Shown here: piece after piece, positions 32,407 through 40,896 of the stretch
Position numbering within the stretch: the first letter of the stretch is position 1
Layout: each line of letters starts with the position of its first letter
DNA from: CAVQEG01 sp963711465
GTDB lineage: Bacteria > Bacteroidota > Ignavibacteria > OLB7
Length of the DNA: 64,000 nt
Reading direction: 5' to 3'
Assembly: GCA_963711465.1 (NCBI GenBank)
Contig: CAVQEG010000001.1
Coordinates: 1,302,001 to 1,366,000 of the forward strand
Program-made: the position numbers and the translations under genes
The notes under the pieces: generated by a model
Seen by the model: only the letters and a program-made list of their open reading frames with translations
Database searches by the model: none
Told to the model about the DNA's origin: nothing

Positions 32407-34440
32407 CTATCGGTCCAATACTACCACGCCCACCGCACTGCGACCGCCTGCGACGCCGAGCAGGTACGCGCCCGAGGGCAGATCGTCCCGCACGTGGAGC
32501 ACGACGTCGTGACTGGCGCCAGACGCCGCGCGTGGCAGTTCGAAGCGCTGCATGACCCGACCGTCGACATCATACAGTCGGAGATGACCTCCCTGCCCCG
32601 CAGGAGCGGCAACGCTGACGGTGATGTCACGACGGCCATCGGAGCTGAGCAATGGCTGCGGACGAACAGCGATGATGCGCATCGCCGAGTCGCCCCCTGG
32701 CGTGATGCTTTCGTCGGACACTGATGCGCCAAGTCCGCCGTAGCTCAACGTGTCGAAGTGTTCGTTGCCCCTGCAGTCGGTTGCACGAATCACCGCCAGC
32801 GCCAGTCCCTCGACATCGACCACACGTACGTTCATGACTGCCGACGACGCCGTGTCGCATCGGTCGAACGGCTGCAGTTCAATGTCGACGTTGTATCCGT
32901 CGATCACCGCAAGGGAATCCACGCCGGTGTCGTGGGCGTACCCGTGATGGCGATCCGTCGCGGTGACCGTCCACGATCTCGGCGTCTGGCTCGCGACGTC
33001 GATCGCCACGATCGGCGCCAGCGTGTCCCTCTCGGGTGGTGAATGTGTTGGTTCATCCACGATGCTCACCACTGGAGCGCATCGTTCGAGGAACGGAGCG
33101 AACTGTGGCTTGGTCCAACCGGAATAGTGCACCTCGAAATTCAGTGGGACCAGCGTGTCGGCCGGGATCGTGTCGACCGTCAGCCGCCACCGCAACCACT
33201 GTGACGCCCCGGGCGCCAGGTCGACGGTGTGTTCGGCACCGAACGACGAGTCGGTACGAATGCGTCCAGCGGTCTGGCTCGGAACACCATGCAGAACGTG
33301 GAGCCGGATGGTTGCGCCCGTCGAGTCAGTCACATCCGTGTTCGTGACGAGCATGTCGACGTCGAAGGAGTCGGGTTGAATGCCGGCATTCGAGTCGAGC
33401 ACGTACACGACGCGGGTAGTCCTGATGTCGACGAACAGCGTAGAATCACGACAGGTGAACATGTCGTTGCCCGAGCGGTCATTCTGACCGAACGCCGTGC
33501 GAACCCCACCGGCGGCGGGAATGGTGTCCCAGCGGACGATGGCCGCGATGTCGCTGAACGCAGCGGTGTCGGTCGTCGACGGCACGTCCCAGGCCACCCA
33601 TCGGAGCTGATTCCAGTCACCGACGGCAAATGCCGATGGCGGCGTCAGTGGAGCCCCACGTCGCGAGCGACCCCGAAGCCGGTGAATCGGGAACAAGGTG
33701 TTGAGTGGTTCGACGACCCCGAAGTTCCCGACATGGTAGAAATCCGGAATCGTATCACCGGGCGCGATCCTGACCATGCCTCTGCCGCCGGAGCGTCGAT
33801 AGGCGTCCGACGCCAGCAGCGACGACTTGTCGCCGGCCTGAGAGCCGACTTTCGAATCTGAGTTCACCAGATCGAGCATCACCATCACCCCGACACTGCC
33901 CTTCTCGGATGCGCTCAGCGGGTGCGCTTCGAATTCGATCAGCATGTCTCCCCCGTCACTGTAGCTGTCGGACGCTCGTTCAGGAACGAACCGCATGGTG
34001 ACGCGGAAACCGTCGAGGTTCGTCCAGCCCATCGCAAGGGTGTCGTTGGTCGCATGCAGCGAATCGAACGGCACGAACGCAATCGGCTGGCTGGTCATCG
34101 GGTCGTTCGGACGGAATTCGAACGACATGGGGATGTTGCCGTAGTAGTGCTCCACGCCACCGCGGCTGACCCGGAAGATCACGTTGGAGGTAATGAACCC
34201 GGCGCCGGAGTTGTACAGGTATCGGAGCGAGTCGGCGTAGCGGGAGCCGGCCGTCAGCCAGAAGCGCCCCCACGACGGGCTGGTGACGACGTGCGCTGCA
34301 ATGAAGTCATTCCCGATCCGCGTCACCGTCTGCGCCCGGAGCGGCGGTACGCGTGTAGCGGAGACGGCGAGGAGTGCGAGTGTGGCGAGGCATAAGCGCC
34401 GGACAGCGACGATCGGAGCAGGCGAGGTGCGGGAGTGCAT
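32407..34440 (-). CDS. T9SS-sorted secreted protein, short paralog
   Basis: 677-aa exported protein of an unrecognised family. Signal MHSRTSPAPIVAVRRLCLAT ends PPLRAQ. The N-terminal half (TRIGNDFIAAHVVTSPSWGR through VRTAFGQNDRSGNDMFTCRD) is shared with the next gene and looks beta-rich. One Ig-like unit follows (SWTVTATDRHHGYAHDTGVDS), with paired cysteines (FDRCDT and IRATDCRGNEHF). The C-terminus (ITVSVAAPAGQGGHLRLYDV through LPSGAYLLGVAGGRSA) is a type A T9SS sorting domain. It should be exported to the surface or medium. Confidence 0.78.
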   Translation of the reverse strand: MHSRTSPAPIVAVRRLCLATLALLAVSATRVPPLRAQTVTRIGNDFIAAHVVTSPSWGRFWLTAGSRYADSLRYLYNSGAGFITSNVIFRVSRGGVEHYYGNIPMSFEFRPNDPMTSQPIAFVPFDSLHATNDTLAMGWTNLDGFRVTMRFVPERASDSYSDGGDMLIEFEAHPLSASEKGSVGVMVMLDLVNSDSKVGSQAGDKSSLLASDAYRRSGGRGMVRIAPGDTIPDFYHVGNFGVVEPLNTLFPIHRLRGRSRRGAPLTPPSAFAVGDWNQLRWVAWDVPSTTDTAAFSDIAAIVRWDTIPAAGGVRTAFGQNDRSGNDMFTCRDSTLFVDIRTTRVVYVLDSNAGIQPDSFDVDMLVTNTDVTDSTGATIRLHVLHGVPSQTAGRIRTDSSFGAEHTVDLAPGASQWLRWRLTVDTIPADTLVPLNFEVHYSGWTKPQFAPFLERCAPVVSIVDEPTHSPPERDTLAPIVAIDVASQTPRSWTVTATDRHHGYAHDTGVDSLAVIDGYNVDIELQPFDRCDTASSAVMNVRVVDVEGLALAVIRATDCRGNEHFDTLSYGGLGASVSDESITPGGDSAMRIIAVRPQPLLSSDGRRDITVSVAAPAGQGGHLRLYDVDGRVMQRFELPRAASGASHDVVLHVRDDLPSGAYLLGVAGGRSAVGVVVLDR

Positions 34441-34479
34441 CGGTGAGGATCTCCGCAGCGAGAGCTGGTGATACAACGA

Positions 34480-34515
34480 GGCCGCCCGGCAACACGTACA
34501 TGTCGTCGGGCGGCC
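34480..34515 (-). terminator. hairpin after the long T9SS cargo gene
   Basis: GGCCGCCCG pairs with CGGGCGGCC, extended inward by about five more pairs around a 6-nt loop. On the minus strand it lies about 49 bases after the stop at 34564, and the tail TCGTTGTATC is only weakly U-rich. Confidence 0.5.
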
Positions 34516-34563
34516 CGAATCTACGAAGTGCCCGCCACGGCGCCTCGGGCCGGGTTCCCGGCT

Positions 34564-37500
34564 CTAGCGAACGACGATCACGCGTGTGGTCGCGCTCTGC
34601 CCGCCGCCCGCGATGCGGACGACGTAGGTGCCGGAGGCCAGCTCCTGTGGCAGTGGCAGCCGCAGCCGCATCAGATGTCCCACACCCGGAGGCAGCTCAC
34701 TGCTCGAGACCACGCGACCGTCGGAGGCGATGAACTCGACGGTTGCGCCGCTGGCGGGGAAGTCGCGGACGTCGAGGTCGACCGAACCGCGCTCCGACGC
34801 CGAGACGGGGTTCGGGTGCGTGCCGAGAATCGCCAGTCCCGTCAGCTTCGCACCGCCCGGCTTGGAGGAAAGCACCCGACCACACGTTCCGTTGACGTAC
34901 GCGGTCGTATCGCTCGTGGCGCGCAACAGCGGCGGCGGCAGGCGAAGCACGCCGACCGTGTCGGTATTGTCCTCTGCCATCGCCCGCGTGGTATCCCAGA
35001 CACCGCCGTTGATCGTTCCGGTACCCGGCGCCAGGCCGAAGAGGAACTTCTCGACGTTGACCGGCTTCTGCGCGCGGAAGGTCAGCCGACCGAGCGTGTC
35101 GCCGTCATGGTAACTGCGTGCCGGATCGGTCATCACGGTGACGTCGAGTCCTCCCGGCACGGCGACCGCAGATGCGACGTCGGAGGTCACGAAGTCCGCG
35201 CTTCCGGTGAACGTCACACCGAATTCGACCTGCCGCACGTTCGATCCGTCGAAGTCATCTGCCGCCATGATTGCGACGTTGAATTCGGTGCCACCCTCGA
35301 CCACCAGCGGCATCCCGAGCCGGATGTCGGCCACCTGGAGTTCGAACGGAATCCGAACCGTGTGTGGTATCCCGTCGGGATTCGAGTAGAGGGCGTCGTT
35401 GATCAGATCGGTGACCACGATCGTACCGGAGATCGGCTGCGTCGGGTCAAGTACGCCGATGGTGACGTCCTTCGTCGGCGCCCCCGCCAGCCCGATCACA
35501 CCGAAGGCGGGATCGAGGTTGACGGGATTCTCGACGGTCACCGACGACAGTCCGCGGTCGTACGCCCTGTTGTCGCTTGCCGTTCCGCTGATCGCACTGC
35601 GATCGGCCGACATCGATCCGACGAACGTCGGCGGCAGCCGGTCGGGGATCAGCGGGTAGTAGAAACAGTCGCTCGTGGTGTTTCCGAACACGTCGGTGGC
35701 CGTGACACAGATCGTGTCCTGCTGGTTGAGCGCAAGCGTATCGAGCACCTCCACGAGGAACCGCATCTGCATATCGCCCTGATTGAACACGATCGGGTCG
35801 GCCCTCAGGTTCGACGTGATAGAGTCGATCACGACCGACTTCAGTCCGAGGTCGTACGGATAGCGGCCACCGTTGACCTGGTGGATGTCGTTGACATCGA
35901 CGGCGATCAGCCGACGATTCGGATCGGGAACGCCGGAGAACCGGATGTTCGGCGCGTACTCGTCGTTGAGCCGCGTGAAGTCGATGGTGACGGCCGTGTC
36001 GTGTCCCACCGGATCGGTGTCGTACCAGACGTCGCGGATATCGAGCACCAGGTGCGCATCCTTCGAATCATCGATCACGCGCACGCCGAACGTGGCGTTC
36101 GGCTGTCCGGCGGTGATCGTCGGAATGGCCGAGACATCCATGTTGTCGACCGTCACCGGAACGATTTCCTTCAGGCCCCGGTCCCATGCGCGTTCATCGG
36201 CCGCGTAGATCTGCCAGCTCTCTCCGTCGCCGCCATTGAAGACTGTCGCCGTAGGCGGCAGCGTATCGTCCAGCGGACAGTAGTCGAACATCAGCGGATT
36301 GAGCGCATTGCCGGCGTAGTCGACGGCATCGACTTCCGCATGTCCCGCAAGCATCGTGTCGATCACCTTCAGTTCGAAGGTGACCACCGGATCGAAGTCG
36401 CTGATCGGAACGTCGCCACGGTCGTAGTTGAGTTCGAACGTGAAGTTCTGCAGCGTCGCGGCGTTGACGTCGACCGATCCGAATCCCCAGTCCTCTCCCT
36501 TCTGCTCGGTGAGCTTGACATCGTACCCGCGGGTGTTGCAGGTGGGATCGGCGACGTGCCCGATGTCGGTAATCGACTCGAGCGTCGGCGGCGAGTTGTC
36601 CGGTCTCGCGTCGTAGTTGCGCGTGAGCACCGTCTGATTGCCCTTGCAGTCGGTCACGACAATGTCGGTGACCGCCGACTGCGTCGTGTCGATCACCTCG
36701 ATGCGGAACGTCGCGGTGACGGTGGTATCACACGTCGCGAACGATGGCGGCACGAGGCGGAAGTTGGTCGGTGTGACCAGCTGGATCGACTGCAGACCGG
36801 AGTCGTAATCATAGCCATCATGCCGGTCGAACGTCGTGAACTCCCAGTAACGCGTCGGAGTCTGTCCGGCACCCGAGGCCTGGACGACCGGCGGCACGGT
36901 ATCGCTCGGCGGCGGCGGCGGCGGACGGTAGCCGAAGACGTTCACCGACGGCGTGCAGCCCTCGAGGAACGGCGCGAAGAGATTCGGCTTCGTCCATCCG
37001 GTGTAGTGCACATTGAACTGCAGCGGGATGAGCGTATCAGCCGAGGTGGGGTCGATGTCCAGCCGCCAGTGCAGCTTGATCGTCTGTCTCGGTGCGAGAT
37101 CCACCGGCTGGTCCATCGGCGTCGACGGATCGAGCGTGAGTCGTCCCGGCGCGGCGCTCGGGACGCCCATGGGCGGTGGAAGGCGGATGATCGCACCAGT
37201 TGGGAACGCGTCGTCAGTATTCGTCACCCACATGTTCACGTCCACATACGACGGATCGTACGCTCCTCCCGGCGTCTGCTGCGAGACGACCCGGCTGGTC
37301 TGAATGTCGACGAAGAGGGTCGAGTCGCGGCAGGTGAACATGTCGTTGCCCGAGCGGTCGTTCTGACCGAACGCCGTCCGCACCTGACCGTAGGGCGGCA
37401 GGTCGTCCCAGCGCACGATTGCCGCCACATCGTTCCACTGATCGGAGCCGAGCGTCGCGGGCGGATTCCACGGCACCCACCGCAGCTGGTTCCAGTCGCC

Positions 37501-38286
37501 GATCGCCAGCATCGTCGGCGGGGTCAGCGGTGCTCCGCCATGGGAGAATCCACGCAACCGATGGATGCAGAACAGCGTGTTGAGCGGATCGCTGACCGAG
37601 AAGTTGCCGACGTGATAGAAGTCGGGAATTGAATCGTACGGCAGCGCCAGCTTCGCCCCGTATCCGCCCGAGGGAAAGAAGCCGTGGCTGGTCAGCAGTG
37701 AGGACTTGTCACCGGCCTGCGAGCCGACCCGGGAATCGGAGTTGACGAGGTCGAGCATCATGAAGATGCCGAGCGTGTGGGCCGAGCCGCCAGTGACCTG
37801 TCGCCAGTCGAATTCCAGCAGCATGTCCCCGCCGTCATCCAGCGTCGAGGTCGGCTTCTCCGGCACGAACCGCATCACGATCTGTATTCCGTCCAGATTC
37901 TTCCAGACCATCGCCATCGTGTCGGGCGTGGAGTAGAGCGAATCGAACGGCGTGTAGGAAATCGGCTGGTTGTTGACCGGGTTGGTCGGGCGGAATCCGA
38001 ACGAGGTCGGAATGTTGCTGTAGTAGTTCTCCGTGCCGCCGCCGGTGATCCGGAAGATGACATTCGACGTGATGAAGCCGGAACCCGACGCGTAGGTGTA
38101 GCGCACCGAATCGTTGTAGCGGGAGCCGGCGGTGAACCAGAAGCGCCCCCACTTCGGCGCCGTGACGACGTGCGCGGCAATGTATGGGCCGCCAATGCGC
38201 GTCGTCGTCTGTGCGCGCACCGAGGAACCGCATGCGATGGCGACAAACAGCGCCAGCAGCATGCAGCGGACGATTCGCGAAGTCAT
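34564..38286 (-). CDS. T9SS-sorted secreted protein, repeat-expanded paralog
   Basis: 1240-aa paralog of the preceding cargo. Signal MTSRIVRCMLLALFVAIACG. The shared N-terminal module (TRIGGPYIAAHVVTAPKWGR) runs to the same VRTAFGQNDRSGNDMFTCRD block. The Ig-like unit seen once in the short paralog occurs about five times here, each near 110 aa (landmarks YDYDSGLQSI, WGFGSVDV, WDRGLKEI, YDLGLKSV, YDRGLSSV). A cohesin-like beta module (GTEFNVAIMAADDFDGSNV) follows, then a type A sorting tail (LASGTYVVRIAGGGQSATTR). No enzyme motif is visible; adhesin or surface scaffold is a guess. Confidence 0.78.
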   Translation of the reverse strand: MTSRIVRCMLLALFVAIACGSSVRAQTTTRIGGPYIAAHVVTAPKWGRFWFTAGSRYNDSVRYTYASGSGFITSNVIFRITGGGTENYYSNIPTSFGFRPTNPVNNQPISYTPFDSLYSTPDTMAMVWKNLDGIQIVMRFVPEKPTSTLDDGGDMLLEFDWRQVTGGSAHTLGIFMMLDLVNSDSRVGSQAGDKSSLLTSHGFFPSGGYGAKLALPYDSIPDFYHVGNFSVSDPLNTLFCIHRLRGFSHGGAPLTPPTMLAIGDWNQLRWVPWNPPATLGSDQWNDVAAIVRWDDLPPYGQVRTAFGQNDRSGNDMFTCRDSTLFVDIQTSRVVSQQTPGGAYDPSYVDVNMWVTNTDDAFPTGAIIRLPPPMGVPSAAPGRLTLDPSTPMDQPVDLAPRQTIKLHWRLDIDPTSADTLIPLQFNVHYTGWTKPNLFAPFLEGCTPSVNVFGYRPPPPPPSDTVPPVVQASGAGQTPTRYWEFTTFDRHDGYDYDSGLQSIQLVTPTNFRLVPPSFATCDTTVTATFRIEVIDTTQSAVTDIVVTDCKGNQTVLTRNYDARPDNSPPTLESITDIGHVADPTCNTRGYDVKLTEQKGEDWGFGSVDVNAATLQNFTFELNYDRGDVPISDFDPVVTFELKVIDTMLAGHAEVDAVDYAGNALNPLMFDYCPLDDTLPPTATVFNGGDGESWQIYAADERAWDRGLKEIVPVTVDNMDVSAIPTITAGQPNATFGVRVIDDSKDAHLVLDIRDVWYDTDPVGHDTAVTIDFTRLNDEYAPNIRFSGVPDPNRRLIAVDVNDIHQVNGGRYPYDLGLKSVVIDSITSNLRADPIVFNQGDMQMRFLVEVLDTLALNQQDTICVTATDVFGNTTSDCFYYPLIPDRLPPTFVGSMSADRSAISGTASDNRAYDRGLSSVTVENPVNLDPAFGVIGLAGAPTKDVTIGVLDPTQPISGTIVVTDLINDALYSNPDGIPHTVRIPFELQVADIRLGMPLVVEGGTEFNVAIMAADDFDGSNVRQVEFGVTFTGSADFVTSDVASAVAVPGGLDVTVMTDPARSYHDGDTLGRLTFRAQKPVNVEKFLFGLAPGTGTINGGVWDTTRAMAEDNTDTVGVLRLPPPLLRATSDTTAYVNGTCGRVLSSKPGGAKLTGLAILGTHPNPVSASERGSVDLDVRDFPASGATVEFIASDGRVVSSSELPPGVGHLMRLRLPLPQELASGTYVVRIAGGGQSATTRVIVVR

Positions 38287-38357
38287 GGGATGATCAGCAG
38301 TATCGATCGACATTGGCAATTTGTTATCGGTTCAGCTTCGCAGTTCGCGCAGAGCCC

Positions 38358-39158
38358 CTACTTCATGTTGAATCGGACTCCGACGAGGAACTGCAGGGTG
38401 TTCTCCTTCAGCGACGGCGCCGAGAGCACCGACGTAAAGGGATACGTGTACAGCAGCCGCGGAACGATGTAGACGTCGTCGGTCGCGTTGAACTCCGCAC
38501 CGAGGTAGGCGACGCCGTCGAGTCCGATCCCGGACGCGTCGCTTCGGTCCTGCGGATCGAACGTCTTCGTGTAGGGATCGCTCGACTCGGATTCGGGATA
38601 GAAGACCTCCGTCTGCCCGAGATCGCTGAGATCGACGGTCCGCGAAATGATCGTCTTCGTGTACTGCGTCGTAGCGCTCAGCAGCAGATTGATGCCGAAG
38701 CCGGCGCCGACGAAGAAATTCTTGACCGGATAGAATTTGAAGGAGGGAACCGCGAACAAGTATTGGAACGAGGCGGTGCCGTCGTTCTCGAAGTCGATGT
38801 CCACCGGAAGCATCGTGTTGGATGTCTGCAGCACAACGCTTTCACGGGAGTTGTAGGTGCTGGAGAGCAGCCGTCCCTGGTAGCCCACCATCGCCTCGAT
38901 GCGGAACGTGGTGCCGATCGGCTGATCGTAGGAAACGGCGATGAGCGGATTTATCTTCGCACCCTTTTCGAACGTACCACAGCCGGCAGTGTAGCTGCCG
39001 CTCTGCCAGACCGATGACAGTCCAACCTCGCCACCGATCCTCTTGTACACATACGTGAAGTCGAGCGGGTTGATGTTCGACTGCGCAAGAGCCGACACGC
39101 TGGTCGCGACGAGGAGTGCCGCGAGCACCAGTCCTCTCCGGGCGTGGAATACGTTCAT
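38358..39158 (-). CDS. outer-membrane beta-barrel protein, 266 aa
   Basis: Exported protein with signal MNVFHARRGLVLAALLVATS ending ALAQ. It has alternating strand segments (RIEAMVGYQGRLL, FFVGAGFGINLLL, VYIVPRLLYTYPF) and the barrel end LQFLVGVRFNMK. It resembles small PorT/OmpA-type barrels, but no specific family was recognised. It lies just upstream of the T9SS cargo pair on the same strand. Confidence 0.72.
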   Translation of the reverse strand: MNVFHARRGLVLAALLVATSVSALAQSNINPLDFTYVYKRIGGEVGLSSVWQSGSYTAGCGTFEKGAKINPLIAVSYDQPIGTTFRIEAMVGYQGRLLSSTYNSRESVVLQTSNTMLPVDIDFENDGTASFQYLFAVPSFKFYPVKNFFVGAGFGINLLLSATTQYTKTIISRTVDLSDLGQTEVFYPESESSDPYTKTFDPQDRSDASGIGLDGVAYLGAEFNATDDVYIVPRLLYTYPFTSVLSAPSLKENTLQFLVGVRFNMK

Positions 39159-39381
39159 GAAGGATTCCCGTGGGATTGTACCGATCGAGCCGCCCCGCGC
39201 GGCTCACCGCAGGGGCGAACCAGGCGTGGGCGCGTGAGCAATCCACTAATATAGCCACTTCGAAAACCGGGGGCGATGCAGCCCTCCGGTTGCTCGATCG
39301 TCGCAGAGAATTCGGGAGCCCGGGGAGCACCGTCCGGAGGACCCCTTCCCTGTACCAATACGAGACTCTGCAATTCAGACG

Positions 39382-40776
39382 ATGTTACATGCCATGACCG
39401 ATGCCTCCCCTCGATCTCCGGGTCAGCCGGACTCCGTGCGGTCGATTGCCGAGCGGGTGCTGACGCGGGTGGAACGCCGCGGCGCCTACCTCGATCGCCT
39501 GCTCGACGCCGAACTGGGCAGCTCGGGACTCAATGACGCCGATCGCCGGCTGCTGACCGAAATCGTCACCGGCGTGGTTCGATCCTACCGCCGCCTCGAC
39601 TGGATGCTGGCCCGCTTCTACCGTGGCGACTTCGACGCGCTCGACGCCGCCATCCGCAATGTGCTCCGCGTGGCGCTCTATCAGATCGACGCCCTCGATC
39701 GCGTTCCCCACCACGCAGCCGTGCACGAGGCGGTCGAGAACGCCCGCACCCTCCGCGGTGAACGGGCCGCGCACCTCGTCAACGGTGTCCTTCGCGCCAT
39801 TCTCCGCCTTGACGAAGAGATTCGCTGGCCCGACGCCGGGGACGCACTCACCCGTCTCGGTGTCATCTACTCGCATCCGGACTGGATCGTCCGACGATGG
39901 CTCCAACGCTTCGGAGCCGCGGAGACCGAACGGCTGCTGGCGGCGAACAATCGTCGTCCGTCACTGTCGCTGCGTGTCAATCCGCTCCGAGGCGACGTTG
40001 ATTCGCTCGAACAATACCTGCGCGAACGTGGGGCGACCGTCGAACGATCGCTCCTGGTGCCGGGAATGCTCCGCGCCGGCGGGTTCGGCAGCATCGCCGC
40101 CGACACCGGATTTCTCGAGGGTCGATTCACCGTTCAGGACGAAGGCGCCGCGCTCGCGGTGGCGGCCACCGGGGTGCGGGCGTCTATGCGGGTCGTCGAT
40201 CTGTGTGCGGCGCCGGGCGGCAAGTCGATCGCCATGGCCGAGATGATGCGAGGTGAGGGGCGAATCACCGCAGTCGATCGCAGTCAGGTGCGCGTCGAGG
40301 CGATGCAGACGGCGGTTGAGCGCATGGGGTTCGACGGCATCATCACTGCGCAGTGCGCCGACGCCGGTTCGGTGGCGCTCCCCCCGGCCGACGTCGTGCT
40401 CGTCGACGCCCCGTGCAGCGGCCTCGGTGTGCTGTCGCGGAAGCCCGATATCCGCTGGAAGCGGCATGAGTCCGATCTGAAAGCGCTCTGCCGGCAGCAG
40501 CTGGAGATCCTCGAGCACGCGGCTGGACTCGTGGCCGATGGCGGCGCGCTCGTGTACTCCACGTGTACCACCGAACCGGAAGAGAACGAACGGGTTGTGG
40601 AAGAATTCCTTCGTCGCCATCCGGAGTTCCGAATCGAGCCAGTCACACCGCTCTTGCCGGCCGCTGCGGTTGAGCGGGGCGTGGTGACAACGTCCGGATT
40701 TCTCCAGACCCTCCCGCACCGGCACGACGTCGACGGGATGTTCGCCGCCCGGTTGATTCGCTCGGGCGTCGCCTGA
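39382..40776 (+). CDS. rsmB: 16S rRNA (cytosine-967 C5) methyltransferase
   Basis: SAM-dependent m5C methyltransferase of 464 aa. An N-terminal NusB-like RNA-binding domain (LTEIVTGVVRSYRRLDWMLA through HAAVHEAVENAR) precedes the catalytic domain: SAM loop DLCAAPGGKSIAMAE, VDAPCSGLGVLSRKPDIRWKR, and the catalytic Cys in VYSTCTTEPEENE. Start ATG 39382, or ATG 39394 four codons later; neither has a clear Shine-Dalgarno. Confidence 0.95.
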   Translation: MLHAMTDASPRSPGQPDSVRSIAERVLTRVERRGAYLDRLLDAELGSSGLNDADRRLLTEIVTGVVRSYRRLDWMLARFYRGDFDALDAAIRNVLRVALYQIDALDRVPHHAAVHEAVENARTLRGERAAHLVNGVLRAILRLDEEIRWPDAGDALTRLGVIYSHPDWIVRRWLQRFGAAETERLLAANNRRPSLSLRVNPLRGDVDSLEQYLRERGATVERSLLVPGMLRAGGFGSIAADTGFLEGRFTVQDEGAALAVAATGVRASMRVVDLCAAPGGKSIAMAEMMRGEGRITAVDRSQVRVEAMQTAVERMGFDGIITAQCADAGSVALPPADVVLVDAPCSGLGVLSRKPDIRWKRHESDLKALCRQQLEILEHAAGLVADGGALVYSTCTTEPEENERVVEEFLRRHPEFRIEPVTPLLPAAAVERGVVTTSGFLQTLPHRHDVDGMFAARLIRSGVA

Positions 40777-40821
40777 GGAGCCGCCGCGTCGTCGACGCTG
40801 GCCATTCGCGCGCCGCCGTGG

Positions 40822-40853
40822 ATTGCGGTCGTCGACCTCCGTCCGTATTCTTG
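40822..40853 (+). promoter_or_regulatory. promoter for the DUF4397 lipoprotein gene
   Basis: ATTG (40822-40825), 20 bases, TATTCTTG resembles the TTTG/TAnnTTTG pair and lies 44 bases before the start codon. Confidence 0.4.
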
Positions 40854-40896
40854 GAGCTTCGCTCCAGACCGGAACGCCATTCTGCCCAGTATCCCG

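Noticed and set aside
34468..37632. 1054-residue plus-strand open frame antisense to the long T9SS cargo
   Set aside because: Composition is the Arg/Asp/Val-rich pattern expected from reading high-GC codons backwards, with no domain motif, and it lies wholly inside a gene with clear homologous structure on the other strand.
39159..39381. Structured RNA (4.5S SRP-like) in the 223-base gap
   Set aside because: GC-rich hairpins are present but the conserved SRP core sequence is absent on both strands.
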